Source of the DNA: Lachnospiraceae bacterium UBA2864
Lineage (GTDB): Bacteria; Bacillota; Clostridia; Lachnospirales; Lachnospiraceae
Assembly (NCBI GenBank): GCA_002350525.1
Contig: DEFA01000016.1
Span: forward strand, 24,230-60,120
Reading direction: 5' to 3'
Length of the DNA: 35,891 bases
Each line of letters opens with the position of its first letter. Position 1 is the stretch's first letter. This document shows, in pieces, positions 22,197 to 31,527 of the stretch. Both the position numbers and the translations under genes were made by a program. Under the pieces are notes generated by a model, which saw only the letters and a list, made by a program, of their open reading frames with translations, did no database searches and had not been told where the DNA came from.

Positions 22197-22209
22197 AATA
22201 TCAGAACAA

Positions 22210-22236
22210 TTAGCACTCATCACATGAGAGTGCTAA
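22210..22236. promoter_or_regulatory. CIRCE operator (HrcA site)
   Basis: TTAGCACTC, nine bases, GAGTGCTAA: a perfect match to the CIRCE consensus. HrcA is the known repressor of CIRCE genes and is released on heat stress. It lies directly after the clpB promoter and 33 bases before the clpB start. Confidence 0.97.
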
Positions 22237-22268
22237 CAAAACGGTTTTTGAGTGAAGGAGGGATGATT

Positions 22269-24857
22269 ATGGATATGGAGAATTATACAAAGAAGTCCAT
22301 GGAGGCTTTGAAAGAAGCTGAGAAAGCGGCCTTCGAGTACAACAATCAGGAACTTGCGTCGGAGCATCTGTTGTATGGTCTCCTTACTGTAGATGACAGC
22401 CTGATTGCAAAGCTATTGGAAAATCAGGGCGTGAATAAAGATCTTATTATAAGCGATACTGACAGGATTATAGCCGCAAGGCCACGTGTTTCGGGTTCGG
22501 ATGTTAAGGTTTATATGAGCCAGGAACTTAGCCGTGTCATAATGGCTGCGGAGGACGAGGCGAAGAAGATGGGGGATGCATATCTTTCAGTAGAACATAT
22601 GTTCCTCGGACTTCTGGATAAAGGCGGTGACAAGGTACGGGAGCTTTTCAGAAAATACTCTGTAACAAGAGAAAGCTTCCTCAGAACTCTTATGGCAGTA
22701 AGAGGTAACAAGAAGGTTGAGTCGGATAATCCGGAGGATACGTATGACGCTCTCGGTAAATTCGGTTATAACCTTGTAGAGCGTGCAAGAGAGCAGAAAC
22801 TTGACCCGGTTATAGGAAGAGATAATGAGATAAGAAATATCATAAGAATACTTTCAAGAAAGACGAAGAATAATCCTTGTCTAATCGGTGATCCGGGTGT
22901 CGGTAAGACAGCTGCGATAGAAGGATTGGCACAGAGAATAGTTAAGGGTGATGTTCCGGATTCACTTAAGGATAAGGAAATCTTCGCACTCGATATGGGT
23001 TCTCTCATTGCGGGTGCAAAGTACAGGGGTGAATTTGAGGAGCGACTTAAAGCAGTTCTTGATGAAGTTAAGAAATCGGAAGGAAAGATAATCCTTTTCA
23101 TAGATGAGATACATACTATCGTCGGCGCGGGAAAAACCGATGGTTCACTGGATGCCGGAAATATGCTGAAGCCTATGCTGGCCAGAGGAGAACTTCACTG
23201 TATAGGCGCAACAACTGTAGATGAATACAGAAAATATATCGAGAAGGATAAGGCGCTCGAGAGAAGATTCCAGCCTGTTACCGTGGCTGAGCCTACTCTT
23301 GAAGATACAATATCTATACTGAGAGGTATCAAGAACAGATATGAAGTATTCCACGGCGTTAAGATCAGTGACGGAGCTCTCGTTGCGGCAGCGACTCTTT
23401 CCGACAGATATATAACAGACAGATTTCTTCCTGATAAGGCTATAGACCTTGTGGATGAAGCCTGTGCCATGATAAAGACAGAACTTAACTCCATGCCTGC
23501 GGAGCTTGATGAGATATCGCGTAAGATCATGCAGCTTGAGATAGAACATGCGGCTCTTAAGAATGAAAACGATCATCTGTCTCAGGAGCGACTTGCGGCT
23601 CTGACCAAGGAACTGGCAGAACTTCATGATAAAGCAAATGAGATGAAGGCTGTATGGGAAAATGAGAAGAAGCAGGTGGACAGAGTCCATGACCTCAGAA
23701 AAGAGATTGAAGAGGTTAAGGATGAAATCCAGATGGCGCAGAGAAAATACGACCTGAATAAAGCTGCAGAGCTTCAGTACGGAAGGCTTCCTCAGCTTAC
23801 CAAGGAACTTGAAGAACTCGAGGAAAGTGTATCGGATCAGGACAGACGTCTTATCCGTGAGACGGTTACAGAAGAAGAGATAGCAAAGATCATATCGAAG
23901 TGGACGGGAATTCCTGTTGCAAAGCTGAATGAAACAGAGAGAAACAAGACTCTTCATCTGGCCGAACAGCTCCATAAGAGAGTTATAGGACAGGATAATG
24001 CGGTTGAACTTGTAAGTGATGCGATCATCCGTTCTAAGGCGGGAATCAAGGACCCGACGAAGCCTATCGGATCGTTCCTGTTCCTGGGACCTACAGGTGT
24101 CGGTAAGACCGAACTTGCAAAGACTCTTGCGGAAGCTCTCTTCGATAACGAGAACAATATAGTACGTATTGATATGAGCGAATATATGGAGAAGCATTCG
24201 GTATCCAGACTTATCGGAGCGCCTCCGGGATATGTAGGTTATGATGAGGGAGGTCAGCTGACAGATGCAGTAAGAAGAAGTCCTTACTCGGTAGTACTCT
24301 TTGATGAGGTGGAGAAAGCTCATCCGGATGTTTTCAACATCATGCTTCAGATACTGGATGACGGACGTATCACAGATTCAAAGGGTAATCTTGTAGATTT
24401 TAAGAATACGATACTTATCATGACATCCAACATAGGTTCGGAATTTCTGCTTGAAGGAATAGATGATGAAGGAAATATAAAAGATGACGCGTCCGCTAAG
24501 GTTGAAGATATGCTGAAACTGCATTTCAGACCGGAATTCCTTAACAGACTTGATGAGATAATCATGTTCAAGCCTCTTACAAGAGAAAATATTTCCGGTA
24601 TTGTCGAGCTTCTTATGAAGGATATGAACAGACGTGTTGCGGACAGGAATCTCACGATCGAACTTACGGAAGCAGGTAAGAGCCTTGTGACAGAACAGGG
24701 TTATGATCCTGTATATGGTGCAAGACCGCTTAAGAGATATCTTCAGAAGAATGTTGAAACCCTTGTTGCAAGGCTTATTCTAAGCAATACGCTTAATTCG
24801 GGAGATACCGTTCTGATAGATGCCGAGAACGGCAAGCTGACATGCAGGAAAAAGTAA
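22269..24857 (+). CDS. clpB: ATP-dependent disaggregase ClpB
   Basis: A hexameric AAA+ chaperone that rescues aggregated protein together with DnaK. I start at ATG 22269 (862 residues), 6 bases after AAGGAGGG; ATG 22263 and 22275 are close alternatives. Order: two Clp-N repeats (1-145), first ATPase with GDPGVGKT at 207-214 and FIDEIHTIVGAG, the long coiled-coil M domain (about 400-525) that separates ClpB from ClpA/ClpC, second ATPase with GPTGVGKT at 607-614, and the C-terminal ARPLKRYLQ region. The M-domain length argues for ClpB. Transcription is under CIRCE control, and a strong terminator follows. Confidence 0.96.
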   Translation: MDMENYTKKSMEALKEAEKAAFEYNNQELASEHLLYGLLTVDDSLIAKLLENQGVNKDLIISDTDRIIAARPRVSGSDVKVYMSQELSRVIMAAEDEAKKMGDAYLSVEHMFLGLLDKGGDKVRELFRKYSVTRESFLRTLMAVRGNKKVESDNPEDTYDALGKFGYNLVERAREQKLDPVIGRDNEIRNIIRILSRKTKNNPCLIGDPGVGKTAAIEGLAQRIVKGDVPDSLKDKEIFALDMGSLIAGAKYRGEFEERLKAVLDEVKKSEGKIILFIDEIHTIVGAGKTDGSLDAGNMLKPMLARGELHCIGATTVDEYRKYIEKDKALERRFQPVTVAEPTLEDTISILRGIKNRYEVFHGVKISDGALVAAATLSDRYITDRFLPDKAIDLVDEACAMIKTELNSMPAELDEISRKIMQLEIEHAALKNENDHLSQERLAALTKELAELHDKANEMKAVWENEKKQVDRVHDLRKEIEEVKDEIQMAQRKYDLNKAAELQYGRLPQLTKELEELEESVSDQDRRLIRETVTEEEIAKIISKWTGIPVAKLNETERNKTLHLAEQLHKRVIGQDNAVELVSDAIIRSKAGIKDPTKPIGSFLFLGPTGVGKTELAKTLAEALFDNENNIVRIDMSEYMEKHSVSRLIGAPPGYVGYDEGGQLTDAVRRSPYSVVLFDEVEKAHPDVFNIMLQILDDGRITDSKGNLVDFKNTILIMTSNIGSEFLLEGIDDEGNIKDDASAKVEDMLKLHFRPEFLNRLDEIIMFKPLTRENISGIVELLMKDMNRRVADRNLTIELTEAGKSLVTEQGYDPVYGARPLKRYLQKNVETLVARLILSNTLNSGDTVLIDAENGKLTCRKK

Positions 24858-24869
24858 GTGGATTTTAAG

Positions 24870-24898
24870 TTGAAAAAGAGCGTTAAACAATGTAAACT
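24870..24898 (+). promoter_or_regulatory. Candidate promoter for phenylacetate-CoA ligase
   Basis: TTGAAA (24870-24875), 17 bases, TAAACT (24893-24898). It lies between the clpB stop and the terminator stem, so a transcript from it would start inside the stem's left arm. The -10 box is imperfect. Confidence 0.4.
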
Positions 24899-24901
24899 AA
24901 A

Positions 24902-24937
24902 GGGTGGTTGAGACTCTCTCAACCACCCGATTTTTTT
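24902..24937 (+). terminator. Intrinsic terminator after clpB
   Basis: GGGTGGTTGAG (24902-24912) pairs perfectly with CTCAACCACCC (24918-24928) over a 5-base loop, followed by seven T (24931-24937). It is among the strongest terminators in the window, only 21 bases before the next start codon. Confidence 0.93.
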
Positions 24938-24958
24938 GTGATTTAATGAGGTGAAAAG

Positions 24959-26266
24959 ATGAAAAGGTATTTCCAGAAGGATATTGAAACTGCTCCGGTT
25001 GATTGGATCAAGTCGCTGCAGAAAGAGAAACTTATTAAGCAGGTAAAGTATGTCTATGATAACAACAAGTATTATCACAGGCTTATGGACGAAAAGGGTG
25101 TAACGCCTGATGACATCAAAGAGCTCAGCGACATTTCCAAGCTTCCGTTCCTTACAAAGAACGATCTCAGAGAAGCATATCCTTACGGACTTCTTTCAGC
25201 TCCTCTTAAGGACTGCGTACGTATTCAGTCTACGAGCGGAACAACAGGAAGAAGAGTAGTTGCATTTTATACACAGCATGATATAGATCTTTGGGAAGAG
25301 TGCTGCGCAAGAGCAATCGTTGCAGCAGGCGGAACGGACGAAGATGTAGTTCAGGTATGTTACGGATACGGACTTTTCACAGGTGGTCCGGGACTTCACG
25401 GCGGTTCCCACAAGGTAGGAAGTCTTACGATCCCTATGTCATCGGGAAATACTGACAGACAGATACAGTTTATGAGAGATCTCGGTTCAACCATTCTCTG
25501 CTGTACTCCGTCCTATGCTGCATATATAGGTGAGAGACTTCGCGAGATGGGATGCACACATGATGATATCAGACTTAAGGCAGGTATCTTCGGCGCTGAG
25601 CCATGGACAGAGGAAATGCGCCGTGATATCGAAGCAAAGCTCGGTATCAAGGCTTATGATATTTACGGACTTACAGAGATTTCAGGACCGGGTGTATCCT
25701 TCGAATGTGAAGAACAGAACGGAATGCATATCAACGAGGATCATTTCCTTGCTGAGATCATCGATCCTGACACAGGTGAAGTTCTTCCGGAAGGTGAGGA
25801 AGGCGAGCTTGTATTTACAAGTCTTGATAAGGAAGCATTCCCGCTTCTCAGATACAGAACCCGTGATCTTACGGTTCTCACAAGAGAGAAGTGCTCATGC
25901 GGACGTACACATATTAAGATGATGAAGCCTAAGGGACGTTCGGATGATATGCTGATCATCAGAGGTGTAAATGTATTCCCTTCACAGATAGAGACAGTTC
26001 TTCTCAAGGAAGGTTACACACCTAACTATGAAATCCATGTAGACAGAATCGCAAATGAGGATACATTTGATATAAATGTTGAGCTTTCCGAGGAGCAGTT
26101 CAGACAGATCAAGGATAATGATGAAGCTGCCAAGAAAGCACTTACGGGAGCCATGGTCAAGATGCTCGGTATCAGACCTAAGATTCACCTTCTTGCACCG
26201 AAGTCGATCACAAGAAGTGAAGGTAAGGCAGTAAGAGTTATCGATAAGAGAAAGCTTCACGACTGA
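24959..26266 (+). CDS. paaK: Phenylacetate-CoA ligase family protein
   Basis: A 435-residue ANL-superfamily enzyme of the PaaK type, activating aryl acids such as phenylacetate with ATP and CoA. Visible are the phosphate loop STSGTTGRR (91-99), the glycine-rich GYGLFTGGPGLHGGSHKVG, YGLTEISGPG, the LLRYRTRDLT motif, and GRSDDMLIIRGVNVFPSQIE. In gut anaerobes such genes often accompany aromatic amino acid metabolism (indolepyruvate oxidoreductases), but no such gene is adjacent here. GAGGTG precedes ATG 24959. The clpB terminator lies immediately upstream, so its own promoter or read-through is needed. Confidence 0.92.
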   Translation: MKRYFQKDIETAPVDWIKSLQKEKLIKQVKYVYDNNKYYHRLMDEKGVTPDDIKELSDISKLPFLTKNDLREAYPYGLLSAPLKDCVRIQSTSGTTGRRVVAFYTQHDIDLWEECCARAIVAAGGTDEDVVQVCYGYGLFTGGPGLHGGSHKVGSLTIPMSSGNTDRQIQFMRDLGSTILCCTPSYAAYIGERLREMGCTHDDIRLKAGIFGAEPWTEEMRRDIEAKLGIKAYDIYGLTEISGPGVSFECEEQNGMHINEDHFLAEIIDPDTGEVLPEGEEGELVFTSLDKEAFPLLRYRTRDLTVLTREKCSCGRTHIKMMKPKGRSDDMLIIRGVNVFPSQIETVLLKEGYTPNYEIHVDRIANEDTFDINVELSEEQFRQIKDNDEAAKKALTGAMVKMLGIRPKIHLLAPKSITRSEGKAVRVIDKRKLHD

Positions 26267-26356
26267 TAATCGATTTAATGGAAAGTGACTTTAGATATTT
26301 GCTCGAATTTATTTGGGGTATGGAATCAGGAACAAACAGGGGTTAAAAGAAAGCTT

Positions 26357-27148
26357 ATGATGAGGAGAAAAGAACTTCTTACAATACTGGACAATCTGAA
26401 TTACAGATTAGTCTTTGCGGTGCTTGCAGGTTATCTTGTCATAGCGGCCATAATTATCGGGATTTTTGACGGAAAGGTCGGAAAAACCGAAAAGGAGAAG
26501 GAAGTTGTTGCTACACCGATGGATGCTGTGACGGAAGAACCAACTACGGAAGAAAACGACGGCATCTACCGCCCGAAGGAAGGATATGATCTTTCTTCGG
26601 ATGAAAAGAGCACACCGAATATCCTGCTTCTTCAGACAGATCCGAGATGGAATGACGCACCTTACGGTTCAACCGGAACGGTAGGACAGTACGGAAGCGG
26701 ACCGACCAGCCTTTCGATGGCGGTCATATATCTGAGACAGGACTATACGGCGACACCTCCGAGAGTTGCAAAGTACAGTGCCGATGCGGGCTACTATATG
26801 GACGGCGCCGGAACGTCTTACTTTCTTATGACAGACGGATGTGAGCATTACGGACTGAACTGTGAGTGGCTGGCAACGGATAATGAGGAGAGACTTAAGG
26901 CATCTCTTGATCAGGGATGCGTACTTATAATAAGTGTAAAGGAAAATGCATTCGGTGATAATCCTACAGATCAGTATGCTGTAGTTTACGGATATGATGA
27001 TGAAGGTTTCTTTATCAATGATCCTATCAGTGAAAATCACAGCAGCCTGAAGTGGAGCTTTGAGAAGCTTGAAGGAAATATGATGGCGGTATTCTGTATG
27101 AGCCGCGATCCGAATTTCAGTTCACCGACGGATGCATCGGGAGAGTAG
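26357..27148 (+). CDS. Membrane-anchored C39-like protein lacking catalytic Cys and His
   Basis: I start at ATG 26357 (263 residues) because it leads straight into the basic and membrane segment; an in-frame GTG at 26285 would add 24 residues and both starts have weak ribosome sites. One membrane span (about 15-37) is followed by a Glu/Thr-rich linker and a peptidase C39-like domain (about 88-255). The canonical GCGPTSLAM motif reads GSGPTSLSM (Ser114 for Cys), and the catalytic His before VVYGYD is Gln206 (DQYAVVYGYDDEGFFINDP); the NDP motif remains. It is therefore probably not a cysteine protease and may bind peptide or cell wall. Its stop lies one base before the next start. Confidence 0.8.
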   Translation: MMRRKELLTILDNLNYRLVFAVLAGYLVIAAIIIGIFDGKVGKTEKEKEVVATPMDAVTEEPTTEENDGIYRPKEGYDLSSDEKSTPNILLLQTDPRWNDAPYGSTGTVGQYGSGPTSLSMAVIYLRQDYTATPPRVAKYSADAGYYMDGAGTSYFLMTDGCEHYGLNCEWLATDNEERLKASLDQGCVLIISVKENAFGDNPTDQYAVVYGYDDEGFFINDPISENHSSLKWSFEKLEGNMMAVFCMSRDPNFSSPTDASGE

Positions 27149-27149
27149 A

Positions 27150-28802
27150 ATGCTGCTCTTAACAGGTAGACAATCAAAGTTAACAGATGAATATACTCAG
27201 AACCGGATCGGTATTCCCGGTCTGGTTCTTATGGAGAGGGCGGCGCTTAAGGTCGCAGAACATGTGGAGCATCTGATTCGAACGGGAAACAGTCCGTCCG
27301 GGTCGGATGCTGTTCTTGCTGTAGCGGGCATGGGCAATAATGGTGCCGATGCGGTTGCGGCTGCCAGGATTCTCGTATGTCACGGTATACATGCTGAAGT
27401 GATCCTCGTGGGTGATCCGGAGAAAATGACGGAATCGATGGAGACTCAGCTGCGTATAGCAAATGAGATAGGCATAAATGTGGAAATGACATCACCCGAT
27501 AATGCGGCGTCTTGTTTGTATGCGTATAAGAAAAAGCATTTCGGGTATCTGTTGGACGGTATATTCGGAGTCGGACTTGCCAGGGAAGTGAGTGGCGGAT
27601 ATAAGAATCTTATAGCTGCCATGAATGACAGATTATACTCGGATGATATATATAAGATAGCAGTCGATGTCCCGTCGGGAATAGACAGTGATACGGGGCG
27701 TATTCTGGGATGTGCGGTAAGATGCGACGATACGGTTACTTTCGGAACCATGAAATACGGTCTTACCGTTGACAGCGGACGTGAGTATGCTGGCAGGATA
27801 TTTACCGAAGATATAGGACTTGTGATCCCGCCATCTCTTGAATCTTTTGAATCGGAGGAAACATGCTACAGATGCCTTGAAGAAAAGGACCTGACGGGGC
27901 TTCTTCCTTACAGGGATCCGGCTTCCAATAAGGGTACATACGGCAAAATCCTTATAATCGCCGGAAATGATGATATCTACGGAGCTGCTTATCTTTCTGC
28001 TGCTGCGGCTTACGGTACGGGTGCGGGACTTGTAAAAGTTTTTACTTCCGAGAAAAACAGGGATAATCTGATGAGAATGCTGCCCGAAGCCATGGTAAGT
28101 ACATTTACGAAGGATGATTTTGGGGATGCGGGTATACAAAGGCTTCGCGAAGATATTGCATGGGCAGATGTTATAGTATGCGGTCCGGGACTCGGAACAG
28201 GTGAAAATGCTGTAAAGATACTGAAGGAAACGGTATCGGCGGATATTTCCGGTTCAAAAAGAGGAAAGACTCTTATACTCGATGCGGATGCAATAAATAT
28301 AGCGGCTTCCGAAAGAGAGCTTCTTGGAGAAGCGAGTCTAAAATTTAAGGGCAGGGTTGTGATAACTCCTCATATGCTTGAAATGTCCAGAATTTCGGGA
28401 GAAGATATAGACAGCATAAGGGAAAACAGAGGCCTCGCGGCAAAGAGACTTGCCGAGGAATATAACATAGCGGTTGTATTAAAAGATGCAAGAACCCATA
28501 TGGCTGTATGGGACTGCAGCGAGATATTTGTAAATATGTCAGGTAATCCGGGAATGTCTAAGGGCGGATCCGGAGATGTGCTTACAGGCATAATAGCGGC
28601 ATTTCTTGCACAGTGGCGTTATGTATTTGATGAGAATGACATTACGGAATATGAATCGGATACGGCAAAGTATCATTTCCTTAAAGTCATAGCCGGTGCG
28701 GTATATCTGCACGGACTTGCCGGGGACAAGGCGGCTGCTGTAAAGGGGCAGTACGGTATGATGGCCGGCGATATAATAGATGCGATAAAAGAGGTAATGT
28801 GA
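27150..28802 (+). CDS. nnr: Bifunctional NAD(P)HX epimerase/dehydratase
   Basis: Repairs hydrated NADH and NADPH. The 550-residue start at ATG 27150 follows GGGAG 6 bases upstream. The first half (about 1-215) is the YjeF-N epimerase (VLAVAGMGNNGADAVAAARIL, VDVPSGIDSDTG), the second (about 235-545) the ribokinase-like ADP/ATP-dependent dehydratase (NKGTYGKILIIAG, VCGPGLGTG, LDADAINI, VVITPHMLEMSR, and GNPGMSKGGSGDVLTG with the catalytic Asp). It is one base after the C39-like gene and one base before alr, a common grouping of nnr with alr in Firmicutes. Confidence 0.95.
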   Translation: MLLLTGRQSKLTDEYTQNRIGIPGLVLMERAALKVAEHVEHLIRTGNSPSGSDAVLAVAGMGNNGADAVAAARILVCHGIHAEVILVGDPEKMTESMETQLRIANEIGINVEMTSPDNAASCLYAYKKKHFGYLLDGIFGVGLAREVSGGYKNLIAAMNDRLYSDDIYKIAVDVPSGIDSDTGRILGCAVRCDDTVTFGTMKYGLTVDSGREYAGRIFTEDIGLVIPPSLESFESEETCYRCLEEKDLTGLLPYRDPASNKGTYGKILIIAGNDDIYGAAYLSAAAAYGTGAGLVKVFTSEKNRDNLMRMLPEAMVSTFTKDDFGDAGIQRLREDIAWADVIVCGPGLGTGENAVKILKETVSADISGSKRGKTLILDADAINIAASERELLGEASLKFKGRVVITPHMLEMSRISGEDIDSIRENRGLAAKRLAEEYNIAVVLKDARTHMAVWDCSEIFVNMSGNPGMSKGGSGDVLTGIIAAFLAQWRYVFDENDITEYESDTAKYHFLKVIAGAVYLHGLAGDKAAAVKGQYGMMAGDIIDAIKEVM

Positions 28803-28803
28803 G

Positions 28804-29961
28804 ATGGAATCCGGAAGACGAGTTGAAGCGGATATAGATCTTGATGCGGTAGAATATAATATAAGACTTATACAGGGGATGAACCCTCCTGAGAGAAAGA
28901 CTTTACTGGTGATAAAAGCGGATGCATACGGACACGGAGCTGTTACATTTGCGGAAGAGTTTGCGGATTTAGCGGACTTTTACGGGGTTGCCGGGATCGA
29001 TGAGGCGGTCGAACTAAGGAACGCAGGGGTTGATAAGCCTATTCTTATACTGGGATTTACTGACAGAAGTCATTACTCCGAACTGGTAAAACTTGATATA
29101 CGACCGGCTATATATACATATTCGGACGCGGAGGAGCTTTCGCGTGTGGCAGAGAAACTCGGCAAAAAGGCCCAAATCCATATCAAAGTAGATACGGGTA
29201 TGTCAAGGATCGGATTCAGCGCGGATGAGGCAGGACTTGCCGAAGCAGTGAAGATATTAGACCTTCCGGGAATAGAGACAGAAGGAATATTCTCGCATTT
29301 CGCGAAAGCGGATGAGATTGATAAGACTCCCGCTATAGAGCAGAGAGAAAAAATGAGATACTTCATATCGGGAATGGAAGCGGCAGGTGCAAAATTTAAA
29401 GTGAAGCATCTGGATAACAGCGCCGGAGCCATGGAGCTCCACAGTGAAGGGTTTGACATGATGAGGCTCGGCATTGTAATATATGGTCTATATCCGTCTC
29501 CGGAAGTCGACAGGAGTGTTGTGATAAAACCTGCGATGACCTTTAAATCAAAGGTTGTTCACGTTAAGACCGTTCCGGAGGGACGTGGAGTAAGTTACGG
29601 ATGGACATATAAGACGGATAAGGAAACAAAGATTGCCACCGTGTCAGCGGGATATGCCGATGGATATCCGAGATCCCAGTCGGGAATCGGAGAGGTTCTC
29701 ATACACGGACGCCGTGTGAAGATACTCGGAAGAGTCTGTATGGATCAGTTTATGGTGGACGTCACGGATATAGATGATGTAAGAGTCGGCGATGAAGTTG
29801 TGCTTTTCGGTCGCCAGGGCGATGAGGAGATAACGGTGGAAGAAGTTGCAGAACCTGCAAACAGCTTTAACTATGAGCTGGTATGTAACATTTCCCGAAG
29901 GGTTCCGAGAGTATATCTGAGAGACGGAAAAGAGATCAAGACGGTAAATTATCTGAGGTAA
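28804..29961 (+). CDS. alr: Alanine racemase
   Basis: A PLP enzyme supplying D-alanine for peptidoglycan. The 385 residues show the PLP lysine, Lys38 in LLVIKADAYGHGA, the opposing catalytic Tyr265 in RGVSYGWTY, the KVDTGMSRIGF barrel strand, the HLDNSAGAM segment and the carboxylate-binding CMDQFMVDVT. It starts one base after the nnr stop and has a GTGAG ribosome site within the end of nnr, so translation is coupled. Confidence 0.97.
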   Translation: MESGRRVEADIDLDAVEYNIRLIQGMNPPERKTLLVIKADAYGHGAVTFAEEFADLADFYGVAGIDEAVELRNAGVDKPILILGFTDRSHYSELVKLDIRPAIYTYSDAEELSRVAEKLGKKAQIHIKVDTGMSRIGFSADEAGLAEAVKILDLPGIETEGIFSHFAKADEIDKTPAIEQREKMRYFISGMEAAGAKFKVKHLDNSAGAMELHSEGFDMMRLGIVIYGLYPSPEVDRSVVIKPAMTFKSKVVHVKTVPEGRGVSYGWTYKTDKETKIATVSAGYADGYPRSQSGIGEVLIHGRRVKILGRVCMDQFMVDVTDIDDVRVGDEVVLFGRQGDEEITVEEVAEPANSFNYELVCNISRRVPRVYLRDGKEIKTVNYLR

Positions 29962-29993
29962 ACCGAACAGACTGTATTACGGGTAGGAGTCAT

Positions 29994-30782
29994 ATGTTTA
30001 AGAAGAAAGAAGACACGGTGGAGGAGGAAATCCTCTCCATGGTCGAGGAAGGTCACGAACAGGGCGTCATTCATGAAGATGAGGCTGAGATGATCTCGAA
30101 CATTCTGGATTTTAATGATAAGAAAGTCCGGGATATCATGACCAGCAGAAACAGAATATTTGCGGTTGAGAAATCGAAAAGGGTCGGAGAATGTCTTGAA
30201 GAATGCCTGCAGAGCGGCTATTCGAGATATCCGGTTTACGAGGAAGATGTCGATAATATAATCGGAGTGCTGCATTTAAAGGATATGGTTGAAGCATATC
30301 TAAAGAGCAATGCAATCACAGTTTCTTCCATAATCGATAAGCCGATGTTTGTACATCCTACATATGATATATCGAAGCTTCTGAAGAAGATGCAGACCGA
30401 GAAAACTCATATGGCGATCGTTGTGGACGAATACGGACAGACAGACGGGCTGGTAACCCTTGAAGATATAATCGAAGAAATTGTCGGAAATATCCAGGAT
30501 GAGCATGATAATGAAGAGAAAGAAGCAAGACGTACACAGGATGACGGTTACATTGTGGACGGACTTATCTCTCTCAATGACCTTGAAGATCTGTATGACG
30601 ATCTGGAATTTCCGGAAAGCGATATTGAAACTTTGAACGGATTTATGTTATATAAATATGGTCATCTGCCTGAGGATGATCAGCAGAATATCAAGATTGA
30701 TTACGGAGGCTATACTTTTGAAACCTTAGAGATCAAAGATAGAATAATCCAATCAGTCAAGATAAAGAAAACGGAGGAATAA
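29994..30782 (+). CDS. CorC/HlyC-family CBS-domain protein
   Basis: A 262-residue soluble protein: an acidic N-terminal helix (VEEEILSMVEEGHEQGVIHEDEAEMI), two CBS domains (about 45-105 and 110-170), and a C-terminal CorC_HlyC domain (about 182-258). No DUF21 membrane part is present, as in the short CorC (MgpC) type linked to Mg/Co efflux and often mis-called hemolysin. DIMTSRNRI replaces the usual DIMTPR. The adenylate-binding DEYGQTDGLVTLEDIIEEIVG motif is intact. It lies 4 bp before the YebC-family gene, so the two are co-transcribed. Confidence 0.92.
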   Translation: MFKKKEDTVEEEILSMVEEGHEQGVIHEDEAEMISNILDFNDKKVRDIMTSRNRIFAVEKSKRVGECLEECLQSGYSRYPVYEEDVDNIIGVLHLKDMVEAYLKSNAITVSSIIDKPMFVHPTYDISKLLKKMQTEKTHMAIVVDEYGQTDGLVTLEDIIEEIVGNIQDEHDNEEKEARRTQDDGYIVDGLISLNDLEDLYDDLEFPESDIETLNGFMLYKYGHLPEDDQQNIKIDYGGYTFETLEIKDRIIQSVKIKKTEE

Positions 30783-30786
30783 AGTA

Positions 30787-31521
30787 ATGTCAGGACATTC
30801 AAAATTTGCAAACATCAGAGCTAAGAAGGAGAAGAACGATGCCGCTAAGGGTAAGGCATTTACAGTCATCGGACGTGAGATTGCCGTAGCTGTTAAGGAA
30901 GGCGGTCCTAATCCGGACAGCAACGCCAAGCTTCGTGATGTTATCGCAAAGGCAAAGGCAAACAACATGCCTAACGATACTATCGAAAGAGGTATCAAGA
31001 AGGCAGCAGGTAACCTTGAGAGCGTAAACTATGTTTACAATACATATGAGGGATACGGACCTGCCGGAACAGCTATTATCGTTAAGACACTTACAGACAA
31101 TAAGAACAGAACAGCAGCAAATGTAAGAAGTGCCTTCACAAAGGGCGGCGGAAATGTAGGAACTACAGGCTGCGTATCATATATGTTTGACGAGAAGGGA
31201 CAGATCATCATCGATAAGGAAGAGTGCGATATGGAAGCAGACGATCTTATGATGATCGCTCTTGATGCAGGTGCTGAAGATTTTTCAGAGGAAGAAGATT
31301 CATTTGAAATCATCACAGCTCCGGATGCATGCTCAGCAGTACGTGAAGAGCTTGAGAAGCAGGGAATCGCAATGGTATCTGCCGAAGTTACAATGATACC
31401 TCAGAACTATGTTACTGTTTCGGACGAAGAAGATCTTAAGAAGCTCCAGAGAATCCTTGATCTTCTTGATGAAGATGATGATGTACAGGATGTTTATACA
31501 AACTGTGACAACATTGATTAA
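30787..31521 (+). CDS. yebC: YebC/PmpR (TACO1) family protein
   Basis: A 244-residue protein of the YebC/TACO1 family, called a transcriptional regulator in older work; newer work on the family points to a role in translation of difficult sequences such as proline runs. The N-terminal MSGHSKFANIRAKKEKNDAAKGKAFTVIGREIAVAVKEGGPNPDSNAKLR is diagnostic (the usual W of HSKW is F here), and NMPNDTIERGIKKAAG follows. Codon use looks highly biased, as in well-expressed genes. GGAGG at 30774-30778 lies upstream inside the preceding gene. A terminator-like hairpin follows at 31528-31575. Confidence 0.95.
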   Translation: MSGHSKFANIRAKKEKNDAAKGKAFTVIGREIAVAVKEGGPNPDSNAKLRDVIAKAKANNMPNDTIERGIKKAAGNLESVNYVYNTYEGYGPAGTAIIVKTLTDNKNRTAANVRSAFTKGGGNVGTTGCVSYMFDEKGQIIIDKEECDMEADDLMMIALDAGAEDFSEEEDSFEIITAPDACSAVREELEKQGIAMVSAEVTMIPQNYVTVSDEEDLKKLQRILDLLDEDDDVQDVYTNCDNID

Positions 31522-31527
31522 TATGAG

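Noticed and set aside
23145..24323. 392-codon minus-strand open frame opposite clpB
   Set aside because: It is antisense to intact ClpB coding sequence. The composition (runs of Leu, Tyr, Arg, Ser) is typical of reverse-strand shadows.
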